A stretch of 64,000 nt of DNA from Rhodococcus sp. HNM0563 (GCF_012726195.1 NZ_JAASAF010000003.1:124001-188000); one strand, 5' to 3'; shown: positions 52,687-61,440, counted from the first letter of the stretch. The notes: a model not told the origin generated them from the letters alone. Program-made: numbers and translations.

Positions 52687-53462
52687 CGGACTCGCCCTCC
52701 GAGCAGGGCAGTCAAGGTACGTGCGTCGGGGCGGCGTAGGACCCGATCGATGCGTCCGGTTGCCATCACCACGACGTCGTGTGCCCGGACTGCAGCTGCA
52801 GGATCATGGGTGACCATCACAACGGTCTGTCCGAGGTCGCGCACGAGATCATCGAGGAGGGAAAGGATCTGGTCGCCGGTGGCCGGGTCCAGTGCGCCCG
52901 TCGGTTCGTCGGCGAACACGACATCCGGGCGGGTCGCCAGTGCGCGGGCCACTGCGACCCGCTGTTGCTGTCCACCCGAGAGTTCACCCGGTGTGCGAGA
53001 CAGGAAGTCGCCCAGACCGACCCGGTCGACAACTGTGGCCAGCCAGCTTCCGTCGCCGGGTGTCTCGGCCAGGCGCAGCGGCAAGGTGATGTTCTCCTCG
53101 ACAGTGAGCGACGGGATCAGGTTGTAGGCCTGGAAGACAAACCCCACCCGTTCACGTCGAAGCCGTGTGCGGGCGGTCTCCCGCAGCCGACCGATCTCCG
53201 TGTCGCCGATCCACACCTTGCCCCGCGTCGGGGCATCGAGTCCGGCCGCGCAGTGCAGGAGCGTGCTCTTCCCGGAACCGGATCGACCCATGACGGCAAG
53301 GAACGCGCCGCGCGGGACAGTCAGGTTCACGTCGTCGAGCGCTGGTGTACCGCTTCGATTGTCCTTGGACCGATAGACCTTGGTCACCGCCTCCAGCCGG
53401 ATAGCGGCCGGCACGGACTCACGCTCGGCAGTGGTGCGGACGCTCTCCATCGCGGTGTTCAC
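52683..53462 (-). CDS. MacB/LolD-type ABC ATPase
   Basis: A 259-residue ATPase. Walker A is GRSGSGKST, signature LSGGQQQRVAVARAL, Walker B VVFADEPTGALD and switch VTHDP, the classical set of FtsE/LolD/MacB ATPases. It powers the FtsX permease encoded next. GTG 53462 overlaps the stop of the small membrane gene upstream (GTGA); an internal ATG at 53450 is an alternative. Confidence 0.94.
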   Translation of the reverse strand: MNTAMESVRTTAERESVPAAIRLEAVTKVYRSKDNRSGTPALDDVNLTVPRGAFLAVMGRSGSGKSTLLHCAAGLDAPTRGKVWIGDTEIGRLRETARTRLRRERVGFVFQAYNLIPSLTVEENITLPLRLAETPGDGSWLATVVDRVGLGDFLSRTPGELSGGQQQRVAVARALATRPDVVFADEPTGALDPATGDQILSLLDDLVRDLGQTVVMVTHDPAAAVRAHDVVVMATGRIDRVLRRPDARTLTALLGGRVR

Positions 53463-53722
53463 GGGCGTCGCCGCCGCAGGTAGCGCGCCACGAGTGCCGC
53501 GAGGCAGAGGATGGTGGGAATCCCGAAAACCAGTGAGAACAGGACGTTGTCGGGCCTTGCGATCGACGACACCGCGTTCAGACCGACGAACACCGCGAAC
53601 GCGACCCACAGTGCCCCGGTCGCCCGGTCGGGGGGATCTCCGCGCGGTCGTGTGCCTGCCGTCGAGAGTAGCTCACGTGTTCCGGATCCATGGTGCGGGC
53701 GGATGCCGTACGGGTCGTCCAT
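53459..53722 (-). CDS. Small two-span membrane protein
   Basis: An 87-residue protein with two hydrophobic segments (about 38-55 and 60-79) and an Arg-rich end (RYLRRRRP). It is the first gene of the ABC operon and is linked by a 4-nt overlap to the ATPase. It may be an accessory subunit or signal partner for the adjoining kinase. Not recognised further. Confidence 0.7.
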   Translation of the reverse strand: MDDPYGIRPHHGSGTRELLSTAGTRPRGDPPDRATGALWVAFAVFVGLNAVSSIARPDNVLFSLVFGIPTILCLAALVARYLRRRRP

Positions 53723-53823
53723 GATGCCTCCAACAATCGAGGCCGCGACAATTGCGCGGCGCCCTCATTCGTTCCCTGGTCTCGACGCTATGAGCTGCCA
53801 CGGCGTCCCGACATCCCGACGGC

Positions 53824-53852
53824 TACCGGCTTCCGGTACAGCAGGCTGTACC
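53824..53852. promoter_or_regulatory. Two overlapping palindromes between ABC operon and two-component genes
   Basis: TACCGG-ctt-CCGGTA (53824-53838) overlaps GGTACAG-cagg-CTGTACC (53835-53852). Both are perfect, lie in the 222-bp divergent gap and are placed to serve either promoter. They are the best candidate for the response-regulator site. Confidence 0.5.
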
Positions 53853-53944
53853 TTCATGCACCCGCATGGACGGCGAAGGTGCACAGGGCATACCGTCGGC
53901 ACACCGACACGCACATCCACCACGCGAGGATTCGAGGGGGACCC

Positions 53945-55234
53945 ATGACAAGTGAACCCTCGGCTGCCGGCAGCGACCCTCGACGAACCGCGCTGCGAGA
54001 GAATGCAGTTGCAGTTGTGAAGAAGGCAGCCATCGCGACGAAATGGCTGGTACTCGGAGCCGGAACCGCCATCCTGGCGCTTTTCGGCGTGATTGCCTCG
54101 ATCCTGGTCGCTGCGCTCTGCCTGGTGGGTGTCGGAGTGTTTCTGCTCGCGCCGACGCTGTCGGTCGTCCGGTGGATCGCAGATCTGGAACGACGACGAC
54201 TCGCCGCGATGGGCATTCCTGTCCCGTCGCCCTACAGCAGCGACCCCACCGAGTGGCGAGAGGCGTGGCAGTTTCTGCGCTCCGATCCTGCGCCTCGGCG
54301 GGACATCGTATGGCTGTGCATCCATGCGACGTTCGGCCTCGCCGTCGGTCTACTGCCGCTGGAGTTGCTCTCGAATGCGGTGGAGGAACTCACCGCTCCG
54401 CTGTGGTGGCATCTGTCTCCGCCCGGTGGAGCGACCATGCTCGGCGGCCTGATACCCATCGACTCAGGGGCCGAGGCGCGCTGGGCGACCGTCACCGGCC
54501 TCTGCTGGGCGATCCTGTGGTTCGTGTTGCCTCCGTTGCTACTCCGGGCGCAGGTCGCTTCCGGTAGCCGGTGGTTGCCCCCGCACCCGGATGTCGATCT
54601 GTCCGCTCGTGTCGTCGAACTGACCGCGACGCGAGCGGCAGCGCTGGATGCCCACGCCGTGGAACTGCGCCGGATCGAGCGGGCGCTGCACGACGGCGCG
54701 CAGAATCGGCTCGTGACCGTCGCCGTGCTCACCGGAGCGGCCCGCCAGGCCTTGGCCCGGGACCCTGCCACCGCCGACCCCTTCCTCGAGAAAGCACAGC
54801 AGAGCGCCGAAGTCGCTCTCGCCGAACTTCGCTCGGTGGTGCGGAGCATTCTGCCGCCGGTGCTGGAGTCCGAGGGATTACCCGGTGCGTTGTCGGCGTT
54901 GGCCGCGCAGTGTCCCGTCGAAACCCGGGTGGACACACATGTTTCACCACGATGCCCCGTGGCCGTCGAAGCGATCGCCTACTACACCGTGGCCGAGGCA
55001 CTCACCAACGTCACCCGTCACAGCGGTGCGCAGCGTGCCGATGTGCAAGTACTGCGGCAGGGCAACACACTCATGGTCGAGGTACGGGACGACGGTGCCG
55101 GGGGCGCGGTCGTCGAACTCGGGTCCGGGCTCGCCGGGATCCGCGGGCGCGTCGAGGCGCATGATGGGACGTTGCAGGTGGACAGCCCGGCCGGTGGGCC
55201 GACGACAGTGATGGCGGTGATCCCGTGCGGATAG
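53945..55234 (+). CDS. Sensor histidine kinase, NarL/DesK type
   Basis: A 429-residue kinase. The N-terminal 210 residues hold four membrane segments and match the putative-sensor domain of actinobacterial kinases. The phosphoacceptor H249 is in RIERALHDGAQNRLVTV (HisKA_3). The ATP domain has N in TVAEALTNVTRHSGA, G1 in VRDDGAGG and a glycine-rich end GLAGIRGRVEAHDG. GAGGGGG upstream supports ATG 53945. It overlaps the regulator gene by 10 nt. With no large outside domain it probably senses within the membrane. Confidence 0.94.
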   Translation: MTSEPSAAGSDPRRTALRENAVAVVKKAAIATKWLVLGAGTAILALFGVIASILVAALCLVGVGVFLLAPTLSVVRWIADLERRRLAAMGIPVPSPYSSDPTEWREAWQFLRSDPAPRRDIVWLCIHATFGLAVGLLPLELLSNAVEELTAPLWWHLSPPGGATMLGGLIPIDSGAEARWATVTGLCWAILWFVLPPLLLRAQVASGSRWLPPHPDVDLSARVVELTATRAAALDAHAVELRRIERALHDGAQNRLVTVAVLTGAARQALARDPATADPFLEKAQQSAEVALAELRSVVRSILPPVLESEGLPGALSALAAQCPVETRVDTHVSPRCPVAVEAIAYYTVAEALTNVTRHSGAQRADVQVLRQGNTLMVEVRDDGAGGAVVELGSGLAGIRGRVEAHDGTLQVDSPAGGPTTVMAVIPCG

Positions 55235-55884
55235 TGGTGGCCGAGGACGACGCGTTGCTCCGGGAAGGGCTCGTGCTGTTGCTGCGCGGCGAGGGACTCG
55301 ACGTGGTCGCCGGGGTCGGCGATCCGGACGCACTGCTCGACGCCGTGGCGGAGCATCGACCCGACGTCGCGATCGTCGACGTCCGGATGCCGCCGACCCA
55401 CACCGACGAAGGCATCCGGGCCGCGGTCGCGGCCCGGGCTGCTCATCCCGAGCTTGCCGTCCTTGTGCTGTCCGCATACGTGGAGCAGAGCTTCGCCACC
55501 GAACTGCTCGCAGGCGGGGCGCATCGCACGGGTTATCTACTCAAGGAACGCGTCGGGCGGGTCGGAACCTTCCTCGAGGCCCTGCACCGTGTCGCCGGCG
55601 GTGGCACCGCGATCGACCCCGAGGTCGTTGCCCAGCTCTTCGCACGGCAACGCGCCGCCGACCGGCTCGCCGACCTGACCGTACGAGAACGCGAGGTGCT
55701 CGCCGTAATGGCCGAAGGGCTGGGCAACGGCGCGATCGCGACTCGCTTGTTCATCACCGAGAACGCAGTCCACAAACACATACGGAGCATCTTCGCGAAG
55801 CTCGGCCTGCAGGCCGGCGACGACTCCGACCGGCGGGTCGTCGCGGTGCTCCGGCACCTCGAAGCCACGCAACGAACCGGTTGA
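55225..55884 (+). CDS. NarL/LuxR-type response regulator
   Basis: A 219-residue regulator. Receiver acid pair E7/D8/D9, phosphoacceptor D52 in AIVDVRMPP, and conserved Lys near 107 (YLLKERVG). The LuxR HTH (LTVREREVLAVMAEGLGN, then ENAVHKHIRSIFAKLGL) is at 148-205. GTG 55225 lies inside the kinase gene. It probably controls the divergent ABC operon, like antibiotic-sensing modules with FtsX-type transporters. Confidence 0.94.
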   Translation: MRIVVAEDDALLREGLVLLLRGEGLDVVAGVGDPDALLDAVAEHRPDVAIVDVRMPPTHTDEGIRAAVAARAAHPELAVLVLSAYVEQSFATELLAGGAHRTGYLLKERVGRVGTFLEALHRVAGGGTAIDPEVVAQLFARQRAADRLADLTVREREVLAVMAEGLGNGAIATRLFITENAVHKHIRSIFAKLGLQAGDDSDRRVVAVLRHLEATQRTG

Positions 55885-55893
55885 ATCGGGCGC

Positions 55894-56379
55894 CTACAGA
55901 GCCAGCTTCGCGAGCAGGTCGCGCGCCTTCTCGGCGCTACGCGGCTCGCACAGCACGTCGTAGCGGCCCGCGACCAGCTGCATCGTGGACGAGAAGTCGC
56001 GTTGTCCGCGGGTGGCCGCGTACGGGATCGTCGCTGAAATCAGCCCGAAGATGATGCCGCCGACGAGACCCACGAGCAGCGGCCCCAGGAAGTCGGTGGA
56101 GAAGATCCCGAGAAGCAGACCGAAGAACAGACCCAGCCACGCACCGGAGACGATGCCGCCGCCGATCACCTTGGCCCACGTCAGCCGGCCTGTGACCCGC
56201 TCGACCTGCATCAGGTCGACGCCGACAATCGTGACGTCCTCGACCGAGAAGTTCTGATCGGACAGGTGGTCGACGGCGCGCTGCGCTTCTGCGTATGTCG
56301 AGTACGAACCGACAGGCCATCCACTCGGCGGTTCCGGCAGTCCCGGCGCCTGGCGCCCGGGCCCCATGGGATTCGTCAT
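55894..56379 (-). CDS. General-stress-protein-17M-like membrane protein (Rv1234-like)
   Basis: A 161-residue protein. An N-terminal soluble domain (SYSTYAEAQRAVDHLSDQ; VTIVGVDL) matches the general stress protein 17M/YflT family. Two Gly-rich membrane segments follow at about 70-115 (IGGGIVSGAWLGLFFGLLLG). The C-terminal GRYDVLCEPRSAEKARDLL completes the fold. It sits where Rv1234 lies in M. tuberculosis. Role in stress is inferred from the family name only. Confidence 0.85.
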   Translation of the reverse strand: MTNPMGPGRQAPGLPEPPSGWPVGSYSTYAEAQRAVDHLSDQNFSVEDVTIVGVDLMQVERVTGRLTWAKVIGGGIVSGAWLGLFFGLLLGIFSTDFLGPLLVGLVGGIIFGLISATIPYAATRGQRDFSSTMQLVAGRYDVLCEPRSAEKARDLLAKLAL

Positions 56380-56426
56380 TCTGGCTCCTTCTCGTTGCAG
56401 TCCGTGTCCATTCTGCCGGGATCTGC

Positions 56427-57383
56427 CTACTTCGGCGGCTCGAACGACGTGGTTCGGGTCATCCCCGCGGCACGGCCTTTCGCCGAGATCACGAGAGCCA
56501 TCTTCCGACTCGCTTCGTCGATCATCTCGTCGCCGAGCATCGCGGCACCGCGCGCTCCACCCGCTGCGGAGGTGTGCCATTCGTAGGCGTCGAGAATCAT
56601 CTCGGCCTTGTCGTAGTCCTCCTGCCTTGGGCTGAATACCTCGTTGGCGGCATCGATCTGACTGGGGTGCAGCACCCACTTGCCGTCGAATCCGAGCGCT
56701 GCCGAGCGCTGCGCCGACCGACGGAACGCCTCGACATCGCGAATCTGCAGGTACGGTCCGTCGATGGCCTGAAGTCCGTGTGCCCGCGCGGCCATCAGGA
56801 TCGTCATGAGGATGTGGTGGTAGGCGTCGCCGCGGTCGTAGCCCTCGGGCTGTTCGCCCACGACGAGAGTGCGCATGTTGATGCTGGCCATGAAATCGGC
56901 GGGGCCGAAAACGAGGGTCTGCACGCGTGGACTGGCCGTCGCGATCTCGTTGATGTTCGTCAGCCCCAGCGCATCCTCGATCTGCGGTTCGATCCCGATC
57001 TTCCCGACCTCGAGTCCGTGTGCCTTCTCCACCTGGGTGAGCAGCAGATCGAGCGCTTTCACGTGGCTCGCGTCCGGCACCTTGGGCAGCAGGATCGCGT
57101 CGAGATGTGCGCCCGCCCCACCGACGACGGTGGACACATCGAGGTAGGTGGCGTCGGTCGTCCAGTCGTTGACGCGTACGACTTTGAGCTGGTCGCCCCA
57201 ACCGTCTTCGTTCAGCGCTTCGACGATGGTGGTGCGCGCCTGTTCTTTGGCGAGAGGCGATACGGCGTCCTCGAGATCGAGGAAGAGCGCGTCGGCAGGT
57301 AACCCCTTGGCCTTGTCGATCATCTTCCGGCTGCTGCCCGGAACCGCAAGTACTGACCGTCGGGGCCTGAATGAGAACGACAT
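56427..57383 (-). CDS. HpcH/HpaI-CitE-like CoA-ester lyase
   Basis: A 318-residue TIM-barrel lyase of the citrate lyase beta/malyl-CoA lyase group. RRSVLAVPGSSRKM binds the CoA/phosphate, LFLDLEDAV gives the metal Asp/Glu, and GIEPQIEDA and FGPADFMASI hold further ligands. No citrate lyase alpha or gamma gene is near, so malyl-CoA, methylmalyl-CoA or citramalyl-CoA cleavage is more likely than citrate cleavage. GGAGG upstream supports ATG 57383. Divergent from the MgtE-N/CBS gene. Confidence 0.88.
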   Translation of the reverse strand: MSFSFRPRRSVLAVPGSSRKMIDKAKGLPADALFLDLEDAVSPLAKEQARTTIVEALNEDGWGDQLKVVRVNDWTTDATYLDVSTVVGGAGAHLDAILLPKVPDASHVKALDLLLTQVEKAHGLEVGKIGIEPQIEDALGLTNINEIATASPRVQTLVFGPADFMASINMRTLVVGEQPEGYDRGDAYHHILMTILMAARAHGLQAIDGPYLQIRDVEAFRRSAQRSAALGFDGKWVLHPSQIDAANEVFSPRQEDYDKAEMILDAYEWHTSAAGGARGAAMLGDEMIDEASRKMALVISAKGRAAGMTRTTSFEPPK

Positions 57384-57428
57384 GGGGGGACCGAACCTCC
57401 GTGTTCCGTGATCGACATACCTAGCCTC

Positions 57429-57441
57429 TAGCCTGGCAATC
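57429..57441 (+). promoter_or_regulatory. -10 box for a leaderless MgtE-N/CBS transcript
   Basis: TAGCCT at 57429-57434 lies 7 nt before ATG 57442; a second TAGCCT is at 57422-57427. No ribosome site. Confidence 0.45.
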
Positions 57442-58716
57442 ATGGCAGCAGTGAGCAAGGTATTCGCAGCGAGGCTGGCGGGCCTGGTCGTGCTCGGCCC
57501 CGACGGCGAATCGATCGGTCGGGTCCGCGACGTCGTGCTCACCATACGAATAGGCCGTCAGCCTCCGCGCGTGCTCGGCCTGGTCGTCGAGCTTCCCACC
57601 AGGAAGCGGATCTTCGTTCCGATGCTGCGGGTGACGGCGATCGCGCCGGGTTCGGTCACGCTCGTCACCGGCAGCGTGAGCCTTCGCAGGTTCACGCAGC
57701 GCCCATCCGAGGTGCTCGCGCTCGCGCAGGTACTCGACTCCCGCGTGCGCGTCGACGACCCGGAACTCGCCGACCTCCAGGGGGCGGACGTCACCGTCGT
57801 CGATCTCGGGATCGATCTCACCCGCAGCCGCGATTGGCTGGTCTCGCGTGTCGCGGTGCGACGGCATCGGGGACGGCTGGCGCGTCGCGCGCCGGTGCAC
57901 GTCGTGGAGTGGCAGCACGTGCACGGCCTGACTCAGCAGGCCCTCGCTCTACCCGGGCAGGGTGTCTCACAGTTACTGCTCCAGTTCGAGGACATGCGTC
58001 CCGCCGACGTCGCCAACGTGTTGCGCGATCTGCCGATCAAGCGCCGCAACGAAGTGGCCGCCGCACTCGACGACGAACGACTCGCCGACATCGTCCAGGA
58101 GCTGCCGGCGGACGACCAGACGGATCTCCTCAAACATCTCGAGGTCGACCGCGCCGTCGACGTTCTCGAGGCCATGGACCCGGACGACGTCGCCGACCTG
58201 ATGGGCGAGTTGCCGGAGACCGACGCCGAGTGGTTCCTCCAGCGCATGAACCCGGAAGATTCCGAGCCGGTGCGCCGCCTGCTCGAACACTCTCCCGACA
58301 CCGCGGGTGGCCTGATGACCCCGGAGCCGGTTGTTCTGACTCCGGCGACCACGGTCGCCGAGGCACTCGCTCGGGCACGCAATCCGGATCTGACCCCGGC
58401 ACTGGCGTCGATGGTGTTCGTGGTCCGTCCCCCGACCGCGACACCGACCGGCCGCTATCTGGGTTGCGTTCATCTGCAACGATTGCTTCGCGAACCGCCG
58501 GCGAGCCTCGTCGGTGGTGTCATCGACAACGATCTCCCGCGACTCGATCCCGAGGATTCCCTGGCTTCGGTCACGCGTTACTTCGCGACGTACAACCTGG
58601 TGTGCGCTCCGGTCGTGGACGACGAGCAGCACCTGCTCGGTGCGGTGAGTGTCGACGACGTGCTCGACCACCTGTTGCCCGAGGACTGGCGTGAAGAGGA
58701 GGAAGAGGATGAGTGA
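57442..58716 (+). CDS. PRC-barrel + MgtE-N + CBS protein without channel domain (Rv1232c-like)
   Basis: A 424-residue soluble protein. Residues 1-90 and about 90-150 are PRC-barrel-like beta domains (LVVLGPDGESIGRVRDVVL). About 175-275 is the MgtE N-domain of helical repeats (RPADVANVLRDLP; EVAAALDDERLADIVQELP; PDDVADLMGELP). Two CBS modules end it (AGGLMTPEPVVLTP; VGAVSVDDVLDHLLP equivalent near 405). MgtE's membrane pore is absent. So it would sense Mg2+ or nucleotide without moving ions itself. It overlaps the DUF1003 gene by 8 nt. Confidence 0.9.
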   Translation: MAAVSKVFAARLAGLVVLGPDGESIGRVRDVVLTIRIGRQPPRVLGLVVELPTRKRIFVPMLRVTAIAPGSVTLVTGSVSLRRFTQRPSEVLALAQVLDSRVRVDDPELADLQGADVTVVDLGIDLTRSRDWLVSRVAVRRHRGRLARRAPVHVVEWQHVHGLTQQALALPGQGVSQLLLQFEDMRPADVANVLRDLPIKRRNEVAAALDDERLADIVQELPADDQTDLLKHLEVDRAVDVLEAMDPDDVADLMGELPETDAEWFLQRMNPEDSEPVRRLLEHSPDTAGGLMTPEPVVLTPATTVAEALARARNPDLTPALASMVFVVRPPTATPTGRYLGCVHLQRLLREPPASLVGGVIDNDLPRLDPEDSLASVTRYFATYNLVCAPVVDDEQHLLGAVSVDDVLDHLLPEDWREEEEEDE

Positions 58717-59230
58717 CCGCAGCCCGTTGGGCACACAGCGACTCGAGACTCCCCGTACCTCCCGGTTCCGGGTGAACTTCGATGTGGAGGCCGTCGGCCG
58801 GGTCAGCGAGTCGATCGCGCGTTTCCTCGGCACCGGCCGCTACCTGGCGATCCAGACGATCGTGGTGATCGTCTGGATCGTGCTCAACGTCTTCGCGGTG
58901 AGCCTGCAGTGGGATCCGTATCCGTTCATCCTGCTCAATCTCGCGTTCTCGACGCAGGCCGCGTATGCGGCGCCGCTGATCCTGCTCGCCCAGAACAGGC
59001 AGGAGAACCGCGACCGGGTGTCGCTGGAGGAAGACCGCACACGGGCCGAGCAAACGAAGGCCGACACCGAGTTCCTCGCACGTGAGCTTGCGGCGTTGCG
59101 ACTTGCCGTCGGCGAAGTCGCGACACGCGACTATCTGCGACGAGAACTGGAAGATCTGAAGGCTCTGATCATCGATGCCGACAAGGACGACGAGGTCGGT
59201 CCCGGCCCGATGAGGCCACCGCGACGCTGA
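58709..59230 (+). CDS. DUF1003 membrane protein (Rv1231c-like)
   Basis: A 173-residue protein with two membrane segments (about 48-66 and 75-95) separated by the conserved SLQWDPYPFILLNLAFS, then a coiled coil with Glu, Arg and Lys (RVSLEEDRTRAEQTKADTEF). DUF1003 is uncharacterised. Its coupling to the MgtE-N/CBS gene, kept in mycobacteria, suggests that the two work together, perhaps with this protein as membrane anchor. GGAGGAAGAGG precedes ATG 58709. Confidence 0.88.
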   Translation: MSDRSPLGTQRLETPRTSRFRVNFDVEAVGRVSESIARFLGTGRYLAIQTIVVIVWIVLNVFAVSLQWDPYPFILLNLAFSTQAAYAAPLILLAQNRQENRDRVSLEEDRTRAEQTKADTEFLARELAALRLAVGEVATRDYLRRELEDLKALIIDADKDDEVGPGPMRPPRR

Positions 59231-59321
59231 GAACTACCGATACCGCAACGTCCGGTTGCACATAACCCGAACCCGTTCTGTAATGTGCGTCACAACAGTG
59301 GTGACGTAGGTTCGGTCGAAG

Positions 59322-60260
59322 GTGGGTATCCAGGTGCGCTGGCACACGACTCTGATTGTTGTTCCGTTGCTCGCCGCAGCAGGCTTCGCCGCGACGGCTT
59401 CGGCGCCCGCACCGAGCGGCGCCGCCGCCGATCTCGAACCCGCGCACACCGCCGCCGTGCGGAATGTGGGCGTCTTGCCCGCCGAGCCCGCGACCCCGCA
59501 GGCGATGCGTAACCCGTCCGCAGCCGCCGGCGACCCGACGGACCCGCTGTCACAGACGCCCCCTGCGATGCCCGGTGACGGGTTCGCCATCCTCGGCGAC
59601 GGCCCCCTCGCAATCCCCGAACTCGTGTTCTACGCGTACCGCGCCGCCGAGATGCAGCTCGCGATCAATTCGCCGGAATGCGGACTGCCGTGGCATCTGC
59701 TGGCAGCGATCGGGCGCCTCGAATCGAATCATGCCGACAACGGGCGAACGGATGTCCTCGGCACCCTCGCCGCATCACGGACGACACCGGACGGTCGCGT
59801 CGGCCCGATGCAGCTTCCGGCCGACGTGTGGGAGCGCTTCCCCTCGGACGGCAACGTCGACGGAGTGACAGACCCGCAGAACGTGTTCGATGCGACCCTC
59901 GCAGCGGGGGCGTGGGCCTGCGCGGACGGCGCCTCCGCGCGAGACGAGGCAGGCGAAGCCCGGGTCGCGGCGATGTTCGACCCATCCCCCGAGTACCTGG
60001 CGAATGTGCAGAAATGGTCTGCCGCCTACAAGAAGGGCGCAGAGGTGGCCCCGGCAGCCCCTGCGGTACCGCCGACAGCTGTCCCCACCCCTCCCGTCGT
60101 GCAGATTCCCACCACCGACGCTGCCGCTCCTGCCGCACCGGACACGGACGCTGAGCAGGCCACCGAGGAGACCACTCCTGCCGCGCCGGGCCTGCCCATG
60201 ATGACGATTCCGGAACTGCCGGAAATGCCCTGCCTCGTCCCCACCCTCTGCGAGCAGTGA
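59322..60260 (+). CDS. Secreted lytic-transglycosylase-like protein with Pro/Ala-rich tail
   Basis: A 312-residue exported protein. A signal-like segment (8-28, TLIVVPLLAAAGFAATASA) precedes a Pro/Ala-rich spacer. The SLT-type domain spans about 95-235 with catalytic E134 in IGRLESNHADNG and VGPMQLPADVWERF. The last 70 residues are rich in Pro, Ala and Thr and end with two Cys (MPCLVPTLCEQ). It should cut peptidoglycan glycan strands. GTG 59322 is taken; TAGGTT (59307-59312) is 9 nt before it. Confidence 0.85.
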   Translation: MGIQVRWHTTLIVVPLLAAAGFAATASAPAPSGAAADLEPAHTAAVRNVGVLPAEPATPQAMRNPSAAAGDPTDPLSQTPPAMPGDGFAILGDGPLAIPELVFYAYRAAEMQLAINSPECGLPWHLLAAIGRLESNHADNGRTDVLGTLAASRTTPDGRVGPMQLPADVWERFPSDGNVDGVTDPQNVFDATLAAGAWACADGASARDEAGEARVAAMFDPSPEYLANVQKWSAAYKKGAEVAPAAPAVPPTAVPTPPVVQIPTTDAAAPAAPDTDAEQATEETTPAAPGLPMMTIPELPEMPCLVPTLCEQ

Positions 60261-60310
60261 CAGTCGCCGGACGCCCACACCCGAAGTCGGACATACCCAC
60301 CCGTCGACCT

Positions 60311-60468
60311 GTTACTTAAATCACATACAAGTAACGGACGCATCCCTTCACCACGGCCGCTCGATCTCCCCACGGGCGCCTCGACCGCGGCTTTCGATCT
60401 CTGTCACCACCGGCGACGATGTCGGCCCCGAGTACCCGTAAACCTGCGTTACATCACGGTTGAGTAAC
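60311..60468 (+). promoter_or_regulatory. Paired GTTAC/GTAACGGA repeats before the transglycosylase gene
   Basis: GTTACTT (60311-60317) faces AAGTAACGGA (60329-60338), and GTTAC (60448-60452) faces GTAACGGA (60464-60471). The two sets share the same right half. Repeats of GTAAC type are known for MtrA in actinobacteria, which controls cell-wall hydrolases, so MtrA is a reasonable candidate. The rest of the 286-bp gap (60261-60546) has no gene. Confidence 0.4.
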
Positions 60469-60546
60469 GGAAGCGCATCGAATCCTGTAGTGTCGGCCCG
60501 GCCATATAACGGAGGCGTCTCGACGAGATGCCCGAGGGAGGTAGTA

Positions 60547-61428
60547 GTGGGCCGGCACGCTAAGCCATTGGATTCGAAACTCCGTCGCAATTCAGTCATT
60601 GCCATGACGGGGTTGGTGCCGGTGGGCTTGGTTGCCGCAGCCGCCACCACCGCGGGCGCATCGCCCCGCACTCTGCTCGGGATTCACCAGCACGAAACCG
60701 AGCCTGCAGCTGCCGCAACACCGATCGACGACATCGCCGCAGCCGTGAACTCGATCGATATCCCGCAGGTCACCGCGGTCGCCCAGAACGTCATGCTCGC
60801 TCCGGAGCCCGCTGCCGCGCCCGCACCGAAGGCCGCCCCCGCGCCGGAACCCGAGCCCAAGGTTCTGCACGAAGGCCCCCTCGGAATTCCCGGCATCAAC
60901 TTCGACGCCTACCTCAATGCCGAACGGATCCTCAACGAGGAGAATCCCGGCTGTGGCATGTACTGGACATTGCTCGCCGGAATCGGCCGCGTCGAATCCG
61001 GGCATGCCAACGGAGGCCAGGCCGACGATCTCGGAAACCTCAACGAGCCCGTGATCGGTCTTCCGCTCAACGGCAGCCTCCCGGGCCAGGCCGTCATCCA
61101 CGACACGGACGGCGGCGCCCTCGACGGCGATTCCGTATACGACCGGGCCGTGGGACCGATGCAGTTCATCCCCACCACGTGGACCCAGTACGCGGGCGAC
61201 GGCAACGGTGACGGCAAGTCCGATCCCCAGAACCTCTACGACTCCACCCTGACCACCGCGCGCTACCTGTGCGACGGTGGCCTCGACATGCGCAACCTCG
61301 CGCACTCGACGAAAGCCATCCACCGCTACAACAACTCGATGGCGTACGTCGCGAACGTCCTCGCCTGGTCTGCCGCCTACTCCACCGGCATCACACCCAG
61401 CGCTGCCGACCTGCCGCGGATCCACTGA
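60547..61428 (+). CDS. Lytic-transglycosylase-like protein (Rv1230c-like)
   Basis: A 293-residue exported protein. A basic start and hydrophobic segment (15-38, SVIAMTGLVPVGLVAAAATTAGA) serve as signal or anchor; an Ala/Pro/Glu linker (about 84-104) follows. The SLT-like domain has catalytic E150 in IGRVESGHANGG and RAVGPMQFIPTTW. Ends just 25 nt before mrp. GGGAGG upstream supports GTG 60547. It is a paralogue of the preceding gene. Confidence 0.9.
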   Translation: MGRHAKPLDSKLRRNSVIAMTGLVPVGLVAAAATTAGASPRTLLGIHQHETEPAAAATPIDDIAAAVNSIDIPQVTAVAQNVMLAPEPAAAPAPKAAPAPEPEPKVLHEGPLGIPGINFDAYLNAERILNEENPGCGMYWTLLAGIGRVESGHANGGQADDLGNLNEPVIGLPLNGSLPGQAVIHDTDGGALDGDSVYDRAVGPMQFIPTTWTQYAGDGNGDGKSDPQNLYDSTLTTARYLCDGGLDMRNLAHSTKAIHRYNNSMAYVANVLAWSAAYSTGITPSAADLPRIH

Positions 61429-61440
61429 ACCACCGCCACC

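Noticed and set aside
60261-60546. A possible ydaO-type (c-di-AMP) riboswitch before the transglycosylase gene
   Set aside because: Such riboswitches occur before wall-hydrolase genes in actinobacteria, but I could not find the conserved core here. A covariance-model search would settle it.
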